A DNA stretch of 64,000 nt from Hygrocybe punicea (lineage: Eukaryota > Basidiomycota > Agaricomycetes > Agaricales > Hygrophoraceae): the NCBI GenBank assembly GCA_963556145.1, contig OY744470.1:4278001-4342000 (forward strand), in the 5' to 3' direction. The notes below the pieces were generated by a model that made no database searches, was not told the origin of the DNA, and worked only from the letters and a program-made list of their open reading frames with translations. Position numbers and translations under genes: made by a program. How positions within the stretch are numbered: the stretch's first letter is position 1; each line of letters begins with the position of its first letter. Positions 21,229 to 31,115 of this stretch are shown piece by piece.

Positions 21229-21608
21229 GCTCACCCGTACAAAGTACAAGTGAGCATTCCCCGACTCATCGTTCGCCTGTACAAAGTACTAGCGAGCTTT
21301 TATCTTGGCTCAGACGTGCCCTAACCTCTTGGCTCAGAGACTCTTGCATTCCATCGTTGTTCGTCTTGGCTCAGACTTGCCCTAACTTCTTGGCCTCCGA
21401 GACTCCTTCGTTCCATTCTCGCTCGCCTGTACAAAGTACAAGCGAGCTCCAGCCTCCAGGCGTGTCTTGGCTCGGGTGCTCCCATCACTCTAGCCGTTCT
21501 CGTTCGCCTGTACTGAGTATCAACAAGCTCCATGCTCCCATTGGCCTTGGCTCAGGTGCTCCCATTGGTCAATCTATTCTCGTTGGCCCGTACAGTGTAT
21601 CAGCGAGC
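21229..21608. promoter_or_regulatory. Five 27-bp imperfect palindromes upstream of the cargo gene
   Basis: Units at 21229-21255, 21271-21297, 21421-21447, 21502-21528 and 21582-21608 share the pattern GCTCGCC-TGTACAAAGTAC-AAGCGAGC, with outer half-sites GCTCGC/GCGAGC around a GTAC...GTAC core. All are exactly 27 bases. The best copy is at 21421, and the last two are degraded in the core. Between them TTGGCTCAG-type words recur (about 21304, 21332, 21366, 21546). They lie between the left terminus and the cargo start at 21702, where a promoter would be expected. Repeated two-fold symmetry suggests protein binding sites; that is inference. Confidence 0.7.
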
Positions 21609-21701
21609 TCTTTGACTTCGTCTTTCACCGCTCCTTTGCATCCCTATCCGTGTGTATCTTTTTTTTTGCACCTATTCTATTAACCCAAATACTGCTGTCA
21701 G

Positions 21702-24294
21702 ATGCCGTCGACCTTCAAAACCTTCATCCTCGACAACTTTGTAATCACCTCCCCAAATGCGGGTCCCTTAGCTGCCTTCCCCAGTTACCACAATTTCGAC
21801 TGTGATGATCCAGGGCCAGAGTGGACCTATACAACGAATTGGGCGCGCAACGATCTTCCACAGCTCCCATTTGTGCCCCGTTCGATACGATGGGATCACC
21901 CATTAATACAGCGTCTAGTCTGTGATTACAAGTCGCTATCTATCGAACGCGTCCATGGTGGGTTCCAATTATCAGCTGCTACCCGAGAAAAATGGCACGA
22001 TCTCGAAACCTCTCTCTATGTGGTTGCTCGGGAATTACTGGGAAAAGCCCCGGGTGCCTTTTTTCCACTTGAATACAGATGTTTCCCCGTCCCTCACACA
22101 TACGGCTACCTCCGCATTCATACACGTGAACACTCAGCCCGAAAGTGTGCCATGAAGTCCCGAGATGCTTTCATACCGTTGATGGGACTGTGTTCGATGG
22201 CCATCTCATTTTTCACAGCCAGCTATGTCCCATATGGCGATGACCCCAACTGGGTGAAGATACTCACTAGCGAAACCAAGGTCCACCCAGAGTGGGTCCA
22301 GCAACTGCGGGATTCACCGATCGCCGACTTCACCGACAGCGTTCCGAGAGTAGGCATGGTCATTGACGTGCATCAATGCAAATGGTTGGCACACATCCCA
22401 AGACTCGTCAGAGTCGATATCCCTATCTGGTTCGTATGGAGCACCCTCGACAAGCCCCTACGCGTATCACCCAAACCCGAGGTGGCAAACTACTTACCCA
22501 ATAATGCACAAGTCCAGGCTGCCTGCCAGCAGTGGCAGTTGGAGCAGTTGTCTCCGCCACCGCCTAGCCCTACCACTGATGTAACATCCTCCAAGAAGTT
22601 CCCTAAGCCAAACCCAGGCTCTCGCCAGAAACTTGGAGAAACTTGGCAGGAATTCTTTGTTCGACAAGCAGTACGCCACGAGAAAATTGCTGCCATGGAG
22701 ACTGCACAAGAAACAGCCGCTCGCTTGGCTCGTCAGAAGGAAGGTGAACGCTTTCGCGCACCGGGGAAGAGAGGGGCTGCTGTCTTCCGCTGGCTGGAAA
22801 TGGATGGCTTTCGCCTCAGAACGAGAGTCAATTTCAGAGAGATAGAAGATCTGTGGGAAGAAAAGCCACCGGAACATATGCGATATAATGCCTTTGATAG
22901 GGAATGGGATGTCTGTACCGAATTTAACCCCGACGCGCCAGACAACGAAGACCCATTCGGTAACGACGACTACGACGGTGAATATGACGATCCCACCTTG
23001 GAAGAAGGTGAGGCGAGGCAACCTGCTGATCAATTCAATAGCCAAACAATACCTGCGGGTCCACTTCCTGCGGAACACTGGCAGCGAGATGTGCTGTCCA
23101 TTCATGGTGTCGGCGATCGCCACACGGATGCCGCTGCTCCTAAATTTACAACTACCCTTGACTGCCGTCTTTATGATCGCTTTGGATTCGATTGGGATGA
23201 CACCGCCTACGCTGACGGTCCTACGCCATCAAATACCGAATGGGACCGGACCCTTAATATTTTGCAGGACCCTCACCCTCAAGTGGCTACTAAATACAAG
23301 GGCCCAATCTTCGACTTCATCGCACGTCTGATCGATGGACCAGTGGACGGGTTATCAGCTATGCCATGGGATCTCAGTTCGTCGAGCCTTTTTCCATTGC
23401 GTGAACGACAGGAACATTATCTGACAATTGAGCGGAGGGAGATGATGAACAATAGAGATCAAAAAATATATTTTGTCGGGTCCACGAGTGCTACTGCGAA
23501 TATTGATTGGCTGCTTACAGTAGATAGTCCGGTCACCGCTCTGCAATGCCTCCGATCGTGTAGGGATATCACAGAAGCTGTTCGGTATCTTGCGGAACGC
23601 GGAATCCCCTTCAATACCCTCAATCCTTGCCCTGCCTTTTCACACCCACCTCCATCGACAGGCCCTCCACCACCCCCCATATCTCTCGGTGTGCGTGCAG
23701 TTGGCTACCAGCCTGATGCTGCTGATTATGCCGCTTATGAAGCGGCTCGAGACCATTTTCTACGTTCTCCACATGCACGTGAAGCAATCCTCAAGGGTGG
23801 TATTGTCTGGCGCCTCGCGATGGAATTCGTTGGCCCTGGACGGGTTCTTACTGGCCCCTCTAGTGCAGCCTTCTCTCGTGGGCAAGTCTTCCATTTTGCG
23901 GATGGCACTACTTTCTGTGACGATCACCTCGGTGAAGATGAGCTTGACCTCATATGTGGCGTATATAGGGTGTATACTGGTGGGTACCCTCTCTGGATTC
24001 GTCAGCCATGCGTTAAGTCAACGTGATGTAGGATCGAACCAACAGGTCTCCCATCTTTCCTGGTGGCCAAAGCACTCAACTTGGCAGAAGAGCCTTTTCA
24101 ATGTTGGCCACTGGACTCCCGCTGCCGAGGACTGGTTTCAGAAACGTCTCGAACTCATCCAGCAGAACAAGGCCCCATGTCGGACTGCTGGAAAGTGGTA
24201 TGAATCTCTTCCGAGGCATGGAAGGTCACTGCGTTTGGCTCAGAAGATACATGAGGTAGCGGGCCGGTTCATAGAAGGCGAGACATTTCCGTAG
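21702..24294 (+). CDS. hAT-borne cargo protein, 846 aa, function unknown
   Basis: Exon 1 is 21702-23979 and exon 2 is 24032-24294; the 52-base intron is GT-AG and the split codon is in frame, giving 846 residues with no stop. The protein starts MPSTFKTFILDNFVI. Visible blocks are ARNDLPQLPFVPRSIRWD, RDAFIPLMGLCSMAI (residues about 161-175), a Pro/Ser-rich linker near 290-310, GETWQEFFVRQAVRHEK, an acidic run near 420-440, and C-terminal SHLSWWPKHSTWQ. I recognise it only as a dispersed Agaricomycete family without an assigned role. It is convergent with the transposase (stops 122 bases apart) and lies inside the same terminal repeats. Its intact frame beside a transposase with stops is notable. 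There is no signal peptide or clear enzyme motif. Confidence 0.75.
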
Positions 24295-24415
24295 TTTGTT
24301 GGTCTCATTTCATTGTTTTTCCTTGTATCGTGTACATTTGTCTTACCATCCACGTCGACCACATTATTTACGTGATGTTCTTGTGTCCCTTCGTTTCATA
24401 ATAAAATTTATATTT

Positions 24416-27400
24416 CTACTGAAGTTTTTCTGTAAGAGACTGAATGAATGAGTTGACATCTTCTGGGAGCTGCATCTGTGCATCATCATAAGTCTCCAAC
24501 TCATGAAGCTCCTGACCCCAATCCAGACCATCCGTAAAATTGAGACCTCTTCCCTGCCGAATGGAATACTTCAAAAGTTGAAGGGCTTCCATTAATTCAG
24601 GTGAAATGCGATTCCGTCGTGCAGTCATAGTTTCCTTGCTTGACGAAAACACTCTTTCACAAGGCACTGCCGAAGCTTGTATCGGTAAAATGTCCATGGC
24701 GAGAGAAAAAATTCTCGGATAGCGAAGTTGATTTTCCTTGTCCAACTATGTTTAGCATGAAATGGATACATCTGTCATCGGCCTCACATACCTGCCAGTA
24801 TGTCAGACTCTTTGTTGTTGGCTGTGTATCGCGAAGGTAAGCTGCGGCCTCGACTTCTATTGCCCGTTGCACAACTGAGTGACCTCAAATACGGTTGAGG
24901 CCGAGGATGTCTCTCGCAGTGGGACGTGGCAGGACTGCAGGTGGTTCTGCATTTACTACAGGGCCCTCGGTTCCAGTAGTAGGGTCATACGGGCGAAGCT
25001 ATGTAAGATAGAGTAATTCAGGTGATAAAAGCGGAAATATTATTGGTACATACGGCATTAATAAATAAATCTTTGGCCCAATCAACTCGCTCTGGCATGT
25101 ACTCCTCGAGCCCCGTCAATTTGATGGATGGATCTAGAACTGGAAAAAAACCGTCAGCAAAAGCAAAAAATTAGTTAGATACAGACTCATGGCCAGTGTG
25201 TAAGCAGGGACCATGTCCGTTCGGCTACTATATAATTCAAGTTTGTCGATCCCCTTCTGGACGATTTCAGAAGTTTCCGGATTCTGCTCTTGATGTACTT
25301 TCCAGACATTGAGCATCGCTTCAAATGCAGGTACGGCGTGACATAATGTTGGAGTCTTCTCATGTGATAACATTTGTTGGAAGGCATGTGGAATCTGACA
25401 ATGATAATACATTATATAGAAAAGGAACAATCAAATACACTCACCTGGAGAATAGATTGAAATTTTCGAAGAGCGTTCCAGTCGGAATCACGGAGCTGGA
25501 ACTTGTGCAGTTCAGAAAATTCCCGGCTTTCGAGGAAGGTGTCAAGAACCTAGATAACCACGTCAAATATTGGCCACGAAATAAAAAATAAAAAATACCT
25601 CTTGAAGATCAATGGCTCGTTCAATCATGAGTAATGTTGAAGACCACCTCACTTCCATGTCACGCAGAAGCTGAAGTTCCTTCTGCTCTAATCTCTCAAA
25701 CAAGGATGAAAAATACTGTCGGCGCAGAGAAGATGATCGGATCTAGTATAAATTAATGTTTTCGCATCAAAAGGTAAGTTGCTGCACAAGATAGCAAGAG
25801 AGAGACATACTGCACGAATGAGAGATTGGACAGTTGCAATTGGATCTCGGTCAATCCCTTCCAAGAAGTTTGAAGGGTAAAAGTCGTCAGCGGTTTCAGC
25901 CACATAGTCGAGATTGGTGATTGCCGCTAGCACAGCCTTGCAAGCAAGGTTGACGATGTGGGGGAAACATCTGGAGGTAAAGAGTATTAGTACTTATGGT
26001 GCAGCAACAAAATCATGTCACCTACCTAATTCGACACTCAATTTTGTCAAATTTGATTTTCTGTCGCCGAAGTTCACGCTCTAATATGGCCATGAACGTA
26101 TCATTGTTTGAGGCATTGTCGAGGGTAATCCATCCAATCTGAGAGGATGAGGGTCAACGAGAATACGAAGAAACTTTGAATATTGAATACCTTGTGAGTA
26201 ATCATAAGCCGATCAGTAACGTATATGAATACATGGGCGAGATGCTCGCCATCATGTCGCCCAGGAACACGATGAAATCCCACCAAGTCGGAACGTAATC
26301 TGAGAATGTGTTGACGGCCAGTGGGGGTTTCTTCAGTATGCGATTGGATCCAATGAGCCGTGATAGCCATGAAAGGAGAACGATTCGGATCGGACCACAT
26401 ATCCATTGTGAATGAAATCTTCCCTAATGAGTGCTGTTCCTTTATTAACAAGAATAGTCAAAATGCAGGTAGCAGCCGCTCTGACCTGCATGTCTTTACT
26501 TAGTTGATCTAAATGTTCTTGAAGCGTCTCTTCAATGCGTTTACGGATCGTAGTCCTGCCAGGAATATCCGACTCCCGAAGTTCTTCTCGAAGCATGAGG
26601 AAAATTGCCCGCAGATGCGGTGATTCGACAACATTGATTGACTAAAATAATGATATCTCATCAATACAGGAATATAAAACAATCGAAAAATATACCTGAT
26701 CATCGCTGACAATGAACTCGATGATTGCGTCAACGAAAGCTTCCCTCGAGTACGATGTGCGTTCTTGCAGCATCCATCCCGTTGGTTGCCCTTTACCCTT
26801 TCGATATCCATCCAGGGCAGCCTGGGCACTCTTTGCCTTTATCTTGATGCCCAACTCGTCACAACCAGACACCCAAACATTCATGTGTTCCTCTATCAAG
26901 TGACGGCGAATAGTCCCGGTGGATGTCTTGACACTAAATTTGGTAATCTTATAGCTTGGATTCGTTGCATGGATATTTCTATTTAAGTCGTTCAGCATCA
27001 TATAATAACTAGGATGTGGAAACACATACCCGCAGAACATGCAACTATACTGGTTTCCCATCTTTTCGAAGAAAGTCCACACGTCCGATGCGATGTGACG
27101 AGACTTGTTGCCTGCGGGACCATTCGTTCGCGATGAACGAGTTGCCGGATTTGCTGCAGGTGGCCGTGGGTTATGGTTGGATTCTGACCCACTAGACTTA
27201 GAGCTGGACGTTGACACCGGCGACACCGGCGATGTTGGTGAGGACGTGGACATAGCAGTTGCTAGGTCAAAGAGTGGGAGTGAAGGTTGCTGTGAAGTTG
27301 AGGCTTGTGGAGGTGAAAGTGAGGTGAAGGGACCATCACTGGGAGAACTCGATGGTAATCAGAATGTGACTTGTCGAATGGGTATGATTGGGCTGCCAGA

Positions 27401-27868
27401 AGAGAATAAGTTGGGTGGGTTGCGAGAAGAAGCTGCGACAGGCGTCTTCCTTTGTTGACGACGACGGCGTGAGCAAGGAGATGGTGTAAATAGAATATCG
27501 ACAGCTGCTGCTGCGTTGTTTGGGTCATTAGCTTTTGCAGAAAGAACCCTTCGCCAAGCACGGTCCAATATCGCAGGCCCCACCTGTCAAATCGGTGTAA
27601 TGGCTGGGTTGGTAGGTCTTGATAGAAAGCCGGGACCAAAGGGATCGTCGATGTCTACTTCAACGGCCTTGCCCTTTCCTTTGTCTCGATGGATCGGTTC
27701 AGGAGTTGGAGTGGACAGTTGAGGTACTGGATATGTATGAGAATGTCAGCACCGTATATGAGTGGGTTTAAAAGTGAAATATCTACCTTGAATTCGGAAG
27801 GATGTTTGAAGCGCGCCATTTGCAAAGGCAGTCGTCTTGGACTTTTTGGCTCCACGTCGAGGAGGCAT
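24416..27868 (-). pseudogene. hAT transposase of element 2, with in-frame stops
   Basis: It starts MPPRRGAKKSKTTAFANG at 27868 and ends in SLTEKLQ at 24416, with many GT-AG introns mirroring those of the partial copy at 3-2541. Domains in order: a Ser/Pro-rich N-terminus; a BED-type zinc finger (SCMFCG...TIRRHLIEEH, about 26890-27060); the RNase H-like core (SFTMDMWSDPN, ITLDNASNNDTF); CFPHIVNLACKAVL; and the dimerisation block PCERVFSSSKET near 24640-24675. I read TGA codons at 24885-24887 and in the N-terminal exon after AITPI and after IRQVTF. CGA would fit at each, so this copy appears inactivated. Confidence 0.75.
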
Positions 27869-29151
27869 ATTGGTCTAAAGAGTTATGCAAAGTTCAGTCG
27901 AATATATGATGACTGACGTGAATTTCAATTTAACGGACCTCCAGACACGATAGCTTTCCAAGGGTGTAACCGATCTCAATCAAGATGTATTGCAACTTGT
28001 GTGCATGCTGTATGACTATTGTCCTGCCATGAACGCTACTAACAATTACATTTCTCCTGTACAACGTGGTGAATAAGTTGAAGATGCAGACATAACCGGG
28101 TGAGTTTGATGGTGGATGTATGAAATACACATGAAATACAAATTATTGGTAAAAGTACAATAGAAAAAATATGAACGTCTCAGTAGTGGCAAAGGGAAAA
28201 AAATGTGGAGATTAAAAAAACACGGTGCTAAGCGAAACAGCATGCAGACACATGTATCGAGGGTGTGGTCTTGATCTGTTCCTTGTGTCAAACGGGCAGA
28301 TCCTGGTGCAAGATATGAATAGGATGACAACCCATTGCGAAGAGGGGGATAAGTCAACGTACCCAGAGCCGGGGAAGCAAAGAGTAGGGGGAAGACGACG
28401 CCAGCCATAGCAAAATGGCAGATAAGAACCTCAGTGTCGGCATCGGCAGATAACACAACCAGGAAGGAACATCTCCCTATGATTCAATCAAGGGGAGATG
28501 AAGAGAAAAGACTTAGAATGGCGCTCAACAGTAACTCGATCATGTGACCATGAGACTTGAGCTTCACCATACTGTGACCGTAAGAGCCTTATGTTCTTCT
28601 CAACCATCTTTGCCAGTGCCGAGCACCAGCAAAGACTTGTCCCCGTCGCTTTCTACCATCTTTGCCAGTGCTGAGCACCGCAAAGTCTCGTCCCTGTTGT
28701 CTCTGCATCTCCCTGTCTTCGGCCTTCATCATCTTATTTTCTGGTCCATATTTCACGTCCTTCCATCTGTTTCACTAGTGCTGGGCACTCAAACTTTTCA
28801 CAAGTCATCGCCTTTTCCTATCCCCCTGTGTACTGGGGGTGTCTCGACATCTTCTACCTGTGGTCTCTCTCATAATACTTGCAATGATTTGCGTGTTGCA
28901 CTTGGTGATTTCGTGTCAGCCTGCATGTAGCAACATCCTCACATTCTCCCTGTAGACAACTCGGTTGAGGGCATCAGCGGAATATATTGGACATTTGCCC
29001 TGGACTATCCATTTTTTCAAGGTGAGTCAGTCGAACCCTGCATTGCAAAAAATGATGTCTAATTTTGATGGGACTAGCCTACTCTCCCACCTGCAAGGAC
29101 CATTCTCTCCTTCGTGGTGGAACATGATTTTGTCAAACAAATTTTGTCCTG
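27869..29151. other. hAT 2 interior without a confident gene
   Basis: Sequence upstream of the transposase start. Near 28590-28780 a short unit containing GCCAGTGCYGAGCACC and CAAAG recurs about three times and includes AGTGCT...AGCACT palindromes. The open frame over it (28544-28930) is low-complexity. I see no supported product. Confidence 0.35.
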
Positions 29152-29940
29152 GTGCCAGTATTCAGAGTCGAGGATGTAATCATGATGGCAGTCAACAATC
29201 TCAGTGAGAGCAGTTATATTTCTCGAATAGCAATAATTATTCTGATTTCTTTCATCTTATGGTTCTCTTGCATGCTCCAAGGCTATCGACATGGCATTGG
29301 AGACAACAATTTAGCCCTTGCCATGTACAACCTCTGCTCGACAATGGATCCCCTTTGGAACTCTTTGATGGTTGGAGGGTTTAAAGATAGCGGTAAACTA
29401 TCACTCATCAATTCCTTAGCTGGCGAACTCGGTCTTGATATCTATGTCGTCAGCCTTTCTTGAAGCTGAATCCTAGCATAAGTACTGCATAAGTGATAAT
29501 ACTTTGACGATGTTAATGGGATATGTTTCAATCAGGCAAGTCGCTTTCTCGCATGGCTATACATTTACGTGCTCCGTCAGTCGTGACATTATGTCCACCT
29601 ATGAACGCAACTGAAACTACTCACACTTCAAGGCTACGTCTGTGTGGACTCTTAAACAGCCTCGATGGTGTCACTGCTGCTGAAGTCAGGTATGTCGACC
29701 CTCCAAATAAAATAAAATAAAATAAAAGTAAAAATTAGGAGACATAATTTTGCTGCCTCTTATTTGCTACAACGAACCACATCGAGTGTCTGGATCCAGC
29801 GAAACCGGACGTTTGGGTCAACAGAACGAACACAAGCCAAGAGTGTCTTCAAATGGCTTCCCTTACAAACCCTCTCGCATCTCAGTAACGCCCGAAGCAT
29901 TGACAACGTGAGCTTCTTTCTATAGGTCAGATTTAATGGC
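29152..29940 (+). pseudogene. BCS1-like AAA ATPase fragment captured inside the hAT element
   Basis: BCS1-type proteins are AAA ATPases of the mitochondrial inner membrane that help assemble complex III; fungi carry many paralogues. Here SLINSLAGELGLDIYVVSLS follows a decayed Walker A (KDSGKLS in place of a GxxGxGKT-type loop). Then come LCGLLNSLDGVTAAEVR near 29640-29690, a likely intron, and TTNHIECLDPAKPDVWVN near 29767-29820. The order matches the family but several frames and stops intervene, and the Walker B region is not readable. It lies between the transposase start and the right terminus, within the 8-bp duplication, so it travelled with the element. Confidence 0.65.
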
Positions 29941-30475
29941 TCAATGTTTCATCTCTTCAGTATCAAATGGTGACTGTTACAAGTTACAATACGACATGGT
30001 TGTTCATCAAGGTAATTGAGACTATGTAGATGCAATAATTATTCAGTATTATTATATTTTACACCAAAATCTATCCTTCATTAGCACAGCAGTCGTCTGG
30101 TGATGTTTTGAGCCTTGGGCAATGCCAGAAAACCAGTTGCGAGCCAGCAAACACTCCGGAAACCTCGAAATCATTATATTTCCTAATTTGGAAATTTTGT
30201 AACGGCTCAAAACGGCTAGCCACGGCTAAGCCGAGGTTTAACCGTTAGCCGTAGCAACGGCTCGGCTCGGCTAATCATCGGCTCGGCTCAATCGGCTAAC
30301 GGTTTCGGACCGAGCCGTGGCAACACTAATCACCATTGCGATCAGCAAAAAATTTGCTATACAATATCAGAAATTGCCTTATATGGTTAGAGTGGTCACA
30401 TGTGACTGTCACATCTGACCCGAAATGATAATATTAGGCAGCAGTTCAATTTTCAGCTGAATCTGATAAGAATTA

Positions 30476-31115
30476 CAGCCGTTTTCAGCGAGTATTGGAA
30501 ACACGATTTCTAAATGGTGGCTGTGCATTTCTGAATAAGGAAGCTGCCGAGAACCCGAGGTTTGATGAGCATATTACATAAGATAAATGTCATCCATATA
30601 TGGCTACACCACATGACTTAGCGTGACAGACAGTAAAATGACAATAGATAATGGTTAAGGACAATAGAAAAACAGATGTTGCAGAGAAAGATTTAGAGGG
30701 CACTTCAAAAGGTGTTGGTGTATTTAAAACCATGATTTTCTATCAGGTGAAGGAGGAGGTCAGTAGTTTACTCAAGAGAAGCGGGTGTGATGCTTTGTGA
30801 CGTGCTGTGTAACATTGGAACTGAATGCTTATCTCCTCCTTCACCTGATAGAAAATCATGGTTTTAAATACACCAACACCTTTTGAAGTGCCCTCTAAAT
30901 CTTTCTCTGCAACATCTGTTTTTCTATTGTCCTTAACCATTATCTATTGTCATTTTACTGTCTGTCACGCTAAGTCATGTGGTGTAGCCATATATGGATG
31001 ACATTTATCTTATGTAATATGCTCATCAAACCTCGGGTTCTCGGCAGCTTCCTTATTCAGAAATGCACAGCCACCATTTAGAAATCGTGTTTCCAATACT
31101 CGCTGAAAACGGCTG
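30476..31115. mobile_element. 640-bp foldback MITE with TA duplication
   Basis: Two arms of about 283 bases (30476-30758 and 30833-31115) are near-perfect reverse complements around a spacer of about 74 bases. The termini are CAGCCGTTTTCAGCGAG and its inverse, with TA at both edges (30474-30475 and 31116-31117). It has no coding capacity. It interrupts repeat X copy 2, and X sequence resumes on both sides. Confidence 0.88.

Larger units (their letters stand above)
21041..30328. mobile_element. hAT transposon 2, 9,288 bp, with cargo
   Basis: The left end TAGTGTTGCCACGGCTCGGTCC and right end GGACCGAGCCGTGGCAACACTA are perfect inverted repeats, flanked by ATCACCAT on each side (21033-21040 and 30329-30336). 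The 8-bp duplication is diagnostic of hAT. Subterminal CGGCTCGGCT-type motifs are present at both ends. Content from left to right: a palindrome array, a plus-strand cargo gene (846 residues), a convergent minus-strand transposase, and a BCS1-like ATPase relic near the right end. At 9.3 kb it is large for a hAT element because of this extra content. It inserted into repeat X copy 2. Confidence 0.92.

Noticed and set aside
22494..23123. 209-codon minus-strand frame
   Set aside because: Antisense to the hAT cargo gene and with no recognisable motif; the plus frame has better structure and a consistent intron.
30743..30940. Minus-strand frame of 65 codons
   Set aside because: It lies across the loop of the foldback MITE and reflects the palindrome, not a gene.
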